DNA from: an uncultured Nostocoides sp.
GTDB lineage: Bacteria; Actinomycetota; Actinomycetes; Actinomycetales; Dermatophilaceae
Reading direction: 5' to 3'
NCBI GenBank assembly: GCA_937873315.1
Contig: CALMQX010000006.1
Span: forward strand, 1 to 64,000
DNA length: 64,000 nucleotides
Part shown: positions 8,621 to 15,799 of the stretch, piece after piece
Numbering within the stretch: position 1 is the first letter of the stretch
How the letters are laid out: every line of letters starts with the position of its first letter
Notes under the pieces: model-generated
What the model was told of the DNA's origin: nothing
Databases searched by the model: none
The model's input: only the letters and a program-made list of their open reading frames with translations
Made by a program: the position numbers and the translations under genes

Positions 8621-10033
8621 ATGGAGCAGAGAGGTCTGGCGTTTCGCTACGTTGATCTCTTTGCCGGCATTGGCGGCTTCCACGCGATGCTCAACCATGC
8701 GGGCGGGCGCTGTGTCTACGTCTCGGAGATTGACCGGGAGGCGCGGGCGACTTATCACCGAAACTGGATCGCCTCGCTCGACCCGTCACAGGCCCCGATC
8801 GTCAACGAGGACATCAACACAGATACCCCTGACGGGGAGCCGGTCCGCGTGCCCGATCACGACGTTTTGGCAGCCGGATTTCCGTGTCAGCCTTTCTCCA
8901 AGTCCGGCTATCAACGCGGGATGGACGAGGCGAGGGGAACCCTGTTCTGGAATATCGCGCGCATCCTCGAGGATCGTCGACCGGCCGTTGTGCTGCTTGA
9001 GAATGTCCGCAACATCGCAGGCCCGCGGCATACCCACGAGTGGGACGTCATCATCCAGACACTGCGCGAGATCGGCTACCGCGTCTCCGACACCCCCTCG
9101 GTGTTCTCCCCGCACTTCCTTCCACCGTCACTGGGTGGGACGCCGCAAGTACGTGATCGCGTCTTCATCCTGGGCACCTACGTCGGACCAGAGCGAGCCC
9201 TCCGGGAGGTCGACGTGCCTCCCACTGTCGTCCGCGGCCCCGTGGAGGGCTGGGATGTCAAGGACTGGGATGTGGATTGGGTGCTCGACGAGGACAGCGA
9301 GATCCCAGACCTGGCCAAGTACCAGCTCAAGCCGGACGAGCGGCGCTGGGTGGACGTCTGGGACAACTTGGTCCAGGCGATGTATGAGGCCCGGGGCATT
9401 CGCTTACCAGGTTTCCCCCTGTGGGCCGACGCCTGGATCCCGGAGCGTGCCTTGGACCCGCTTGAGCTTGATGCGCTACCTCGATGGAAGTCCGCAATCC
9501 TGATCAAGAATGCTCGCTTCTACGACGAGCACCGTCACCTGATCGATGCCTGGAAGCGAAACCACCGGGACTTCAACTCCTTCCCCGACTCGCGCCGCAA
9601 GTTGGAGTGGCAGGCACAAGACACGCCCTCGCTCTGGGACTCCGTTATGCATTTCCGGCCCTCAGGGATTCGTGCGAAAGCGCCCACATACTTGCCGGCT
9701 CTGGTTGCCATCACGCAGACATCGATCGTGGGGAGCCGCAAGCGCAGGCTTACCCCTCACGAGGCGGCGCGGTTGCAGGGCCTCCCCCGCAACTTCAGCT
9801 TTGGTGGCCAGCGCGAATCTGCCTCGTACAAGCAAGTCGGTAACGGGGTTGCCGTGGGCGCTGCCTGGCATGTGTTCAGGACGCACGTGAAGAGGGACGC
9901 TGCTGACTTGCCCAAGGGCTTAGTTCGTTCCGTGTTGAGCGCCAGCGCTAACCCGACGGCCAATGCGCTCGCACCCGAAGCGACTCAGCACGAGGTCAGT
10001 CGAGCACCCCTGGCTGAACGGCCCGCCTCATAG
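8621..10033 (+). CDS. DNA (cytosine-5) methyltransferase
   Basis: 470 residues from ATG 8621; upstream in-frame starts at 8540 and 8555 precede the conserved domain by about 20-25 residues and lie before the promoter. Conserved C5-MTase motifs are in order: I, YVDLFAGIGGF (residues 10-20); IV, AGFPCQPFSKSG with catalytic C89; VI, LLENVRN; VIII, QVRDRVFILG; X, QVGNGVAVGAA near the C-terminus. It transfers methyl from SAM to C5 of cytosine. The variable target-recognition stretch between VIII and IX is long, and its specificity is unreadable from sequence. The next gene looks like the cognate endonuclease, so this is the protective half of a type II restriction-modification pair. Confidence 0.92.
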   Translation: MEQRGLAFRYVDLFAGIGGFHAMLNHAGGRCVYVSEIDREARATYHRNWIASLDPSQAPIVNEDINTDTPDGEPVRVPDHDVLAAGFPCQPFSKSGYQRGMDEARGTLFWNIARILEDRRPAVVLLENVRNIAGPRHTHEWDVIIQTLREIGYRVSDTPSVFSPHFLPPSLGGTPQVRDRVFILGTYVGPERALREVDVPPTVVRGPVEGWDVKDWDVDWVLDEDSEIPDLAKYQLKPDERRWVDVWDNLVQAMYEARGIRLPGFPLWADAWIPERALDPLELDALPRWKSAILIKNARFYDEHRHLIDAWKRNHRDFNSFPDSRRKLEWQAQDTPSLWDSVMHFRPSGIRAKAPTYLPALVAITQTSIVGSRKRRLTPHEAARLQGLPRNFSFGGQRESASYKQVGNGVAVGAAWHVFRTHVKRDAADLPKGLVRSVLSASANPTANALAPEATQHEVSRAPLAERPAS

Positions 10034-10130
10034 CCGTCGCCCAAGCGACCCGAGCGCTACCTGGCAGGCTGCGGAATGCACCATTGGAGGTAGCCTGCGT
10101 TGGTTAAGGCGGGCCAACGGGAGGGTGACT

Positions 10131-11345
10131 ATGGCTGCGATTGTCGATCAGATCGGTGCTGACGGTTCGCTTCTGCATGACGTTGACACAAGACTTTCGC
10201 GGAGTCACCGCCATGCGCTGATCCTCAATGCCCTACCCGGCGCCATCGAGGAGGACTGGGCGGGCATCAGGGCAATCCGCTACAAGGGCGAACTGCTCCT
10301 CTCTAAGCAAGTGACCTACCTGGGGAAACCTTGGGAAACGTACAAGAAGCGCATCCAGTTACCCAGGGAGTGGGGCGGGGCACTCACCCAAGCTCGCGAC
10401 GCTGGCCTCCGGGTGCGCTTCATCGGCGTGTACCACTACAGCAAGACAACCATCTTCGTCGATTTCGAGCCATCGACCTACGCGGACAACGCGTTCAACA
10501 ACTCTTCCGCCCATGTGCTGACCAACGACCTGTTCCAGGCGCAAACCTTGGGCCAGTTCTCGCGCGAGGACAAAAACACCAACTCAATCACCAGCATCCG
10601 TGCGGATCACTTCGCGTCGTATCTCCAGGCAGGGTATGCGGCAAGCCCACACGTCGAGATCCTCGATCACTTCTCCGCCGAGTTCCTCGACGGGGCCAAG
10701 ATCGAAGGCCTCGATGCGGTCCAGGAGATGCACGCTGCTTCCTGGCCTGACACATTTCAGAACGAGTGGGCCGGGTTCTATGTCGAATTCCGGCTGAGCG
10801 AATTCCTCTCCCACCACAACCTGACCCGATACGTCGTGGTGCAGAAGGAGAAGCGAAGGAGCGCGTTCGACTACGACCTCGCCTTGCTCGATGGCCATGG
10901 CCACCTGGAGTTCTATGGCGACCTCAAGGCATCCAACATCGAGGCCGCGGACTCCCCCGGCAACGACGCGGCCAGCTTCTTCCGGTGTCTAGAGGAGTAC
11001 GGCAAGTTCTGGTACGTGATCTACGAGCACGAGACGTGGCACGGGCGCGACAACGATCACAGAGCCACGATTGCCTGGAACGATTGGCGACGGTCGATGG
11101 GCCACGTGGGCCGAGACCCGGTCTACAACCCACTCTCATACAAGGACCGATACAAGGAGGCTGTACGGTTCGTGGGGGTGAAGGTACTTGAAGTCAACAA
11201 AGCGAACGTCACCATCGCGCTTGGCGATTTCCAGCGGAACTTCCGCCAGCCCGACGGCAAACCCCGTAAGGGCAAGGTCATGATCCGCAAACGGGACATA
11301 GACAACTTCCTGATCTACACGAAGTCGATATCGAGCGCCAATTAG
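10131..11345 (+). CDS. Probable type II restriction endonuclease (PD-(D/E)xK-like)
   Basis: 404 residues from the ATG at 10131, preceded by GGGAG. I do not recognise a named enzyme family. A plausible nuclease core is D247-centred FDYDLALL followed by a strand LEFYGDLKAS with E260, D264 and K266, matching a D...(D/E)-x-K arrangement preceded by a helix with conserved acidic residues (EFRLSEFL). Position 97 bp downstream of a C5 methyltransferase on the same strand is the main argument for its being the restriction partner. It could also be a nickase or a Vsr-like accessory. No octamer copy lies in the gene. Confidence 0.6.
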   Translation: MAAIVDQIGADGSLLHDVDTRLSRSHRHALILNALPGAIEEDWAGIRAIRYKGELLLSKQVTYLGKPWETYKKRIQLPREWGGALTQARDAGLRVRFIGVYHYSKTTIFVDFEPSTYADNAFNNSSAHVLTNDLFQAQTLGQFSREDKNTNSITSIRADHFASYLQAGYAASPHVEILDHFSAEFLDGAKIEGLDAVQEMHAASWPDTFQNEWAGFYVEFRLSEFLSHHNLTRYVVVQKEKRRSAFDYDLALLDGHGHLEFYGDLKASNIEAADSPGNDAASFFRCLEEYGKFWYVIYEHETWHGRDNDHRATIAWNDWRRSMGHVGRDPVYNPLSYKDRYKEAVRFVGVKVLEVNKANVTIALGDFQRNFRQPDGKPRKGKVMIRKRDIDNFLIYTKSISSAN

Positions 11346-11880
11346 TGGTCGGCGTTTTCCGGCGGAGTGACGGAATGCAAAGTTTCCTTGATTTCGCCGT
11401 CGCCCACAAAGAACTCAACGGCTGAGATAGAGGGCGCGTTCGTAAAGTCCGAGGTGAGTTTCAAGCCCGAGACTCCCACCGGGAGCGGAAGAGTCAAAAT
11501 CGGGCGAGGGACGTCGTCCCGGCGGAAGAAGCGAAGACTATTCAAACTGGTCTCCCAGACAAATCGCTCACCCATAATGTCCGCGTACGCCGAACCGCAC
11601 TCGGCAGCGACCAGGTGCCAGAACTGCAAGGCTTCTTCTGGCGCAAGATTTTCGCAATCCCACGGGCAAAGTCACCAATTGTTCCTCCACTTGCGCGCAG
11701 GTCGACCCGGATAGATGCGAAAAACCGGTTGCCTACTCCGAAGGCTTGATCACCCGAAAGAGTGTGCCTTCGCCTCGCTACCTGGGTGGCCTTTACCTCG
11801 ACCTCGACGAGTGGTTTCGCCACGACAAAATCGATTGTGCTGGTCGGATCTCCGTGCCACCCCCGAACTGTTCGTGGTCG
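11342..11880 (-). pseudogene. Frameshifted 3' remnant of a PD-(D/E)xK motif (DUF4420-like) gene
   Basis: Two minus-strand frames continue one protein. Frame one (from about 11880 down to ~11645) reads GWHGDPTSTIDFVV, then LVEVEVKATQVARRRHTLS, the E-x-K nuclease core of the DUF4420 family, on to DFARGIAKI. Frame two picks up at LAPEEALQFWHLVAAECG and runs to the stop at 11342. A one-base shift near 11645 breaks the gene, and the N-terminal half is missing beyond ~11880. DUF4420 proteins occur in restriction and defence operons with Z1-type helicases. A frameshift from sequencing error cannot be excluded, but the missing 5' end argues for decay. Confidence 0.6.
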
Positions 11881-12023
11881 CGGCAGTTGACCTGGTGGGG
11901 GATGCGCCCGAACCCGAGCTGGCGGCGCGGCTGCGCACGGTGTCCGACTGGCTGGAGGGGCAGCACGACGTCAGCCACTGCGTGCTCACTCTTTCGGTGC
12001 CTGAGGACGCCACGCTCACCTGA
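11844..12023 (+). pseudogene. 3' fragment resembling a cation-efflux (CDF) transporter C-terminal domain
   Basis: A plus-strand frame ending at TGA 12023 encodes PELFVVAAVDLVGDAPEP, then ELAARLRTVSDWLEG and SHCVLTLSVPED. This looks like the cytoplasmic C-terminal domain of a cation diffusion facilitator-type protein (strand, helix, strand). The frame upstream overlaps the DUF4420-like remnant and no start or membrane segments are present. It therefore appears to be only the tail of a gene truncated by rearrangement. Family assignment is tentative. Confidence 0.4.
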
Positions 12024-12259
12024 CCGCGTGGTCTGCCGACCGTCGGTGGGGCGGCATCCGGCAACAGTCCTACCGCGTACCCACCAGCAAACGGGAGACG
12101 TGTTGACCCGGACGCATGATCAGGGCAGATCGCCCGACTCAGAATGACGTGACCTGTGGTGACGGGCTGCCGATTCTCGGCGCCAGCGTCTCCGCTGATC
12201 CCAGATCTCAAGGACGCAGAGCGCTGCCGCAACCCACGGGAACCACAGTCCAGCACTGG

Positions 12260-12440
12260 ACCCCCAACCACTGTGCACGATGTTGTTCACGTCATCACCC
12301 AGTCGTTGCCGGCCACCAAAGTGAGCGCGCAGGTCGAGACGAGCGACCTCAAGGTCCCGGTCGAGGCGCACATGTACCTCGAGGATGGTGCCTGGAAGTG
12401 GTCGATGACCAAGGAGAACATCGCGAACTGCGCCAACTAA
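12260..12440 (+). pseudogene. Fragment of an unrecognised (possibly lipoprotein) gene
   Basis: The frame ending at TAA 12438-12440 encodes LPATKVSAQVETSDLKVPVE, then AHMYLEDGAWKWSMTKEN and a final CAN. This is a typical C-terminus of small secreted or lipid-anchored proteins with a VPV-x-EDG-W-K pattern. No signal peptide or ribosome site belongs to it, and the upstream in-frame sequence looks random. I take it as a truncated remnant; a real short gene starting near 12260 cannot be ruled out. The stretch 12024-12259 holds nothing else I can support. Confidence 0.35.
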
Positions 12441-12642
12441 GACCGACTGCCTCCGTCGCGAGAGCCACGAACGGTAAGCACTCGTGGCCCTCGCGCGGTG
12501 GCCGTCGTGTGGCGTTGTCTAGTCCATCGTCGGCGTTGTGCTCTCCGCCCTCATCGTCATCATCTTCCTGCTCGTCTTCCTCGTCTCCTTGCAGACGTGG
12601 CTCCGCACTGGCAGAATGAATAGGGGAAGAAGGAGTATTCAG

Positions 12643-12987
12643 ATGGATGTGGACATGAAGGAGCTCGGCCGCAGGGTGCGTGAAGCGCGCGAGGCCGCGG
12701 GAGCGTCACAGGACGACGCTGCCGAGGCGATTGCGGTCTCCCAGCCGACCTACTACCGGATCGAAAGCGGTGCTCGCCCCCTCAAGGGTGACGAGTTGAT
12801 CCAGCTGGCCGACTTCTTCGGCATCCGCGCTGCGGCGATCACCGGACTGGCCGAGGTGCGCGAGCGAGCCCGCTTCGCGGCCCGGACCGACGGAGGCTCC
12901 TCCCCAATGGCGACGATGCGCGAGCGTCTCTACGCCTATCTCGAGCTGGACACTTACCTGACCAGCCAGGGCATCACGGGAGCGTGA
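12643..12987 (+). CDS. XRE-family helix-turn-helix regulator
   Basis: 114 residues from the ATG at 12643, seven bases after GAAGAAGGAG. Residues ~5-60 form a classic lambda-Cro/XRE HTH: LGRRVREAREAAGASQDDAAE then VSQPTYYRIESGARPLKG, with ADFFGI after it. The frame stays open to a GTG at 12538 and would add a hydrophobic stretch (LSALIVIIFLLVFLVSL), but the ribosome site supports the inner start. It is translationally adjacent to the metallopeptidase gene and probably represses its own operon, with the peptidase as switch. Confidence 0.85.
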   Translation: MDVDMKELGRRVREAREAAGASQDDAAEAIAVSQPTYYRIESGARPLKGDELIQLADFFGIRAAAITGLAEVRERARFAARTDGGSSPMATMRERLYAYLELDTYLTSQGITGA

Positions 12988-12988
12988 T

Positions 12989-13810
12989 CTGAGCAGCAAC
13001 GAGAGCCGGGCACAGAAGCTCGCCGAGGACTTCCGCACCCAGCACGCGCTTGAGGACGCGCCTATCAAGGACCTGTTCGAGGCGGTGCACGTGGCCATGA
13101 CGATCGACGTGCTGAGCATCGACGTGCCCCCGACCGAGCACGGCCTGTCGATGACCGATCCGACCACCGGGCGGACCGTGATCGCGGTGGCCACTACCTC
13201 GCACCCCATGCGGCAGCGTTCCTCGATCGCGCACGAGCTCGGACACGTACTCGCAGGTGACCTTGACAGCAAGACCCCCCTGGTGCCAGGCGACCGATCT
13301 CCGGCAGAGATCTGTGCCGACGCTTTCGCTCGGCATCTCTTGCTCCCGTTGGAGGCGGTAGAGCGACGCCTTCCCAAGGGCAACGAGAGCGCGACGCTCT
13401 CTGACCTGTCTGCCTTGGTCCAGGAGTTCGAGGTTTCACCGGCCCTGGCCGCGATCCAACTGCGCACGACCGGCAGGATCGACGCCGAGACGTACACCGC
13501 TTGGAGCAAGTACTCGACCGCGCGCCTCGCCACGACGTTCGGCTGGCTCAGCCAGTATCGAAGCCTCGCAGCCGATTCGGCCACTCCTCGAGCGCCCCAA
13601 TCGCTCATGACCCGGGCGGTAGAGGGCTACCAGCGCGGCGTGCTGGGAATCGCCGAACTCTCGGCCTGGTACGGCCAAGACCCCGAGGACCTCGAGAAGG
13701 AACTCGGCCCGCCGAGACGGGCCGATCTGCCCAATGAGTGGGGCGACGAGTGGGACGAGGACGCCCCCCTGTTCCCGGGTTCTACCGCTAAGGGGGAAAC
13801 GACCTCGTGA
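12989..13810 (+). CDS. ImmA/IrrE-family zinc metallopeptidase, apparent CTG start
   Basis: The catalytic motif is AHELGH (H82-E83-x-x-H86) with a downstream PAEICADAFARHLLLP helix supplying the third ligand, the ImmA/IrrE (COG2856) signature. The N-terminal helix AQKLAEDFRTQ and EDAPIKDLFEAV of this family is encoded upstream of the first ATG/GTG in frame (GTG 13085). The only start covering it is CTG 12989, seven bases after GGGAG and one base after the stop of the XRE gene. In this family the peptidase cleaves the partner XRE repressor (known for ImmA-ImmR and IrrE-DdrO). 273 residues with an acidic C-terminal tail; the last four bases overlap the PIN-like gene. Confidence 0.85.
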   Translation: MSSNESRAQKLAEDFRTQHALEDAPIKDLFEAVHVAMTIDVLSIDVPPTEHGLSMTDPTTGRTVIAVATTSHPMRQRSSIAHELGHVLAGDLDSKTPLVPGDRSPAEICADAFARHLLLPLEAVERRLPKGNESATLSDLSALVQEFEVSPALAAIQLRTTGRIDAETYTAWSKYSTARLATTFGWLSQYRSLAADSATPRAPQSLMTRAVEGYQRGVLGIAELSAWYGQDPEDLEKELGPPRRADLPNEWGDEWDEDAPLFPGSTAKGETTS

Positions 13811-14406
13811 GCATCCTGCTTGATGCAGGCCCCTCGCTGAACTTCCTCGCCGTGGGACAGGAGAACATCCTGATCCAGGCCGCCGCCTCGCAGTCGCTCC
13901 AGCTGGCCGCGCCGGCGCGGGTTGACACCGAGATCACTGGGATGGCCCGGAACCCGCGTTTCGAACGAACGGGGGTGAGGACTACGTGGGCCAGACTCAA
14001 GGCCTCCCACCGCGTGGAGATCCTTCCTGACGAGCTGACTACCCGGCAGTTCACGGACGCTGTCACCCGGATCAGCGGAATGCAGGCGCAGACACGAGTG
14101 CGTGACAAGATGAGCCTTGGCGAAATCATGGTTCTAGCCCACGCCTCGATCTACGTGCAGCAAGGGACAGATGTCTTCGTCCTCATCGACGAGCGCGACG
14201 GCCGGCAACGCGCGGGGAAGGAAGCGAGGTGGCTTAGGGAGCGGGGATGCTCCAGCACTCTCAGTCTGTGGTCGACCCGACAGGTTGTGCAGGAGGCCGG
14301 CCGGCGCTCCGGCTGGATCAAAGGTGACAAGACCTGGGAGCAGGTCTATGACGAGATGACCACCTTCGACGACGGGCTCCGCCCGCGATCGGAATGGCAG
14401 AAGTAG
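13807..14406 (+). CDS. PIN-like domain protein, third gene of the XRE-ImmA cassette
   Basis: 199 residues from a GTG overlapping the ImmA stop (GTGA). The first strand LLDAGPSLNFLAVG carries the first PIN acidic residue (D6), followed by a helix, a conserved SLGEIMVLAHA helix with the second acidic residue, and the strand VFVLIDERDGRQRA with the third. These three positions match the metal site of PIN RNases. It is longer than a VapC toxin (about 130 residues) and ends in a K/W-rich segment. Tight coupling to XRE and ImmA suggests an effector released when the peptidase removes the regulator. Function as RNase is inference. Confidence 0.7.
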   Translation: MSILLDAGPSLNFLAVGQENILIQAAASQSLQLAAPARVDTEITGMARNPRFERTGVRTTWARLKASHRVEILPDELTTRQFTDAVTRISGMQAQTRVRDKMSLGEIMVLAHASIYVQQGTDVFVLIDERDGRQRAGKEARWLRERGCSSTLSLWSTRQVVQEAGRRSGWIKGDKTWEQVYDEMTTFDDGLRPRSEWQK

Positions 14407-14698
14407 CGGTGACGACTTCATCCTCGCCCGCCGCCTCTTCTAGCGCTCGAGGGCAGTGGCCGTCTCCGCATCTTCGCTGGTCAATGACGGTCAGAGCCGT
14501 TGAGGTGTGTGTTCGGGAGCGGCGGCAGTACTTTGCTGGGGTACGGGCGCGCGAGAGGCCCTTGCCGACACGCGGAAAGGCCTCTGACCTGCGGTGGAGC
14601 CAAGGGGACGCCCCACGACACCCGCCGCTCGTCCCTCGCGCCGACCGCCGCGTGGGCCCAGAACCGGCGGGTTCGTGATCCCCGTCTCCACCAACGAC
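14407..14698. other. Gene-free interval with a duplicated tRNA-Ala 3' end
   Basis: No convincing gene is visible between the PIN-like gene and the tRNA terminator. The interval contains GGTGGAGCCAAGGGGAC at 14593-14609, an exact 17-bp copy of 14728-14744, which is the 3' end of tRNA-Ala (TPsiC stem side through the CCA-adjacent bases). The two are direct repeats 135 bp apart. A tRNA 3'-end duplication beside a block of accessory genes is the usual scar of tyrosine-recombinase integration. No integrase is left in the visible block. Confidence 0.7.
14593..14609. repeat. Direct repeat of the tRNA-Ala 3' end, candidate att remnant
   Basis: The 17-bp sequence GGTGGAGCCAAGGGGAC is identical to 14728-14744 inside tRNA-Ala. 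It marks the right edge of the accessory block (8.6-14.4 kb). A left copy should exist somewhere upstream if the whole island was inserted in one event; I found none in this window. Confidence 0.65.
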
Positions 14699-14720
14699 AA
14701 AGGCCGGCTTGCGCCGGCCT
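14699..14720 (-). terminator. Hairpin terminator after tRNA-Ala
   Basis: The plus strand reads AGGCCGGC-ttgc-GCCGGCCT between about 14700 and 14720, a perfect 8-bp stem. On the minus strand it follows tRNA-Ala directly and is followed by TTTGTCG, so it fits an intrinsic terminator for the tRNA transcript. Confidence 0.75.
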
Positions 14721-14726
14721 CATCGT

Positions 14727-14802
14727 TGGTGGAGCCAAGGGGACTCGAACCCCTAACCCCCTGCTTGCAAAGCAGGTGCGCTACCAATTGCGCCATGGCC
14801 CC
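14727..14802 (-). tRNA. tRNA-Ala (anticodon TGC)
   Basis: The minus strand starts GGGGCCATGGCGCAATTGG, has the anticodon loop CTTTGCAAG with anticodon TGC, and closes with GGTTCGAGTCCCC and GGCTCCA plus an encoded CCA (14727-14729). The acceptor stem GGGGCC/GGCTCC pairs with G-U. It forms the classical actinobacterial pair with tRNA-Ile downstream of gyrA. Confidence 0.95.
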
Positions 14803-14865
14803 GAGCTCGCGCAACGGCACCAACACAGGTGGCGCCACACGGCATACGGCTGTACTTCAGATGAT

Positions 14866-14988
14866 TCAGTTAGTTGGGCTGTCGGTGGCTTCCGCCCACA
14901 AGCGGGCCTCGGCGTTGTTGTCTTTGACCGACTTCGCGACCGCGGCCGCCCCGATCGCCGCCGCAATGAGTGCCAACAACTTGCGCAT
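14866..14988 (-). CDS. DLW-39 family small protein
   Basis: A 40-residue frame from ATG 14988 to TGA 14866, with a strong GGGAGGT site in front. It begins MRKLLALIAAAIGAAAVAK, a short membrane or signal segment, and ends RLWAEATDSPTN. The C-terminal L-W-A-E-A-T-D signature is that of the DLW-39 proteins, tiny actinobacterial proteins characteristically encoded next to gyrA and tRNA-Ile. The motif reads RLW here instead of DLW. Function is unknown in the family. Confidence 0.88.
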   Translation of the reverse strand: MRKLLALIAAAIGAAAVAKSVKDNNAEARLWAEATDSPTN

Positions 14989-15019
14989 GGACACCTCCCT
15001 CATCGAGTGGGAGACCGGC

Positions 15020-15096
15020 TGGTGGGCCTAACAGGACTTGAACCTGTGGCCTCTTCCTTATCAGGGAAGCGCTCTAACCGTCTGAGCTATAGGCCC
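15020..15096 (-). tRNA. tRNA-Ile (anticodon GAT)
   Basis: The minus strand begins GGGCCTATAGCTCAGACGG, has anticodon loop CTGATAAG (anticodon GAT), T-arm GGTTCAAGTCC and 3' end TAGGCCCA with an encoded CCA (15020-15022). The acceptor stem GGGCCTA/TAGGCCC is perfect. It lies between DUF3566 and DLW-39, the standard place in actinobacteria. Confidence 0.96.
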
Positions 15097-15178
15097 GTTG
15101 CCGATCGGCCGTGCACCTCGCAGGAGGCGCGAGGCACGAGGTTACCTCACGGCCCACACCGGGGCCAAAACGAGGGAA

Positions 15179-15799
15179 CTACTCGTCCGAGAGCGTCATC
15201 TGGACGCCACCGACGAGCGAGCTCGACACGTTGTAGAGGAATGCCGCGAGCGTGGCCAGGGTGGTGAGCAGCAGGACGTCGATCACCGCGAACACGATGG
15301 CCAGCGAGATGATCCGCCCGAAGCCAACGAAGTCCATGATGTCGAAGGGCCGACCACCCTCCTGGATGACCGAGCCGATCATCGAGTTCACCTTGGTGAA
15401 CGCGCCCATGCCATTGAGGAAGGTCCAGAGCACCGCCGTCATCACCACCAGGGCAATGCCGAAGGCCACCGAGAGCAGGAAGGCCACCTTGGCGGTTGAC
15501 CACGGGTCCACCCGCGAGACGGTCAGCCGAATCCGGCGAATGCCGGCCACCGTGGTCGTCGAGGCGGGTGCCACCTCAACGGTCGGCCCATCGACGGCCA
15601 CCTCACGAGCAGCATCCGGCGCCAGATCGGCCGCGGCCGGGGCGCTCACCGGCACCACCGCAGCAGCGGCGCGCTTGACCGCCTTGGTAGCGGCGCTCGA
15701 CTTGGCTAGCGGCACGGTTCGGGCGACGCTGGCGCCAGCACCCGAGGTCGTCGGGATGGCCGTGGTCGGCGCGGTGCCGGTGCCCTCAACGGTGCTCAC
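15179..15799 (-). CDS. DUF3566 transmembrane protein
   Basis: 206 residues. The first ~85 are low-complexity Ala/Thr/Pro; then comes the conserved [20 protein letters not shown] motif that opens the DUF3566 domain. Two membrane helices follow ([20 protein letters not shown] and [20 protein letters not shown]). Its start overlaps the end of gyrA by four bases, as in other actinobacteria where this gene follows gyrA (Rv0007 in M. tuberculosis). A cell-envelope or division role has been suggested for the family, but no activity can be read from sequence. Confidence 0.9.
   Translation of the reverse strand: MSTVEGTGTAPTTAIPTTSGAGASVARTVPLAKSSAATKAVKRAAAAVVPVSAPAAADLAPDAAREVAVDGPTVEVAPASTTTVAGIRRIRLTVSRVDPWSTAKVAFLLSVAFGIALVVMTAVLWTFLNGMGAFTKVNSMIGSVIQEGGRPFDIMDFVGFGRIISLAIVFAVIDVLLLTTLATLAAFLYNVSSSLVGGVQMTLSDE

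Noticed and set aside
11542..11823. Intact minus-strand gene from GTG 11823
   Set aside because: Its C-terminal third is out of frame relative to the continuing DUF4420-like sequence, and coding similarity extends upstream past the GTG; treated as part of one broken gene.
12538..12642. Membrane helix fused to the XRE regulator
   Set aside because: The frame is open and hydrophobic from GTG 12538, but the good ribosome site at 12626-12635 supports ATG 12643; no ribosome site precedes 12538. It may be a leftover tail of another gene.
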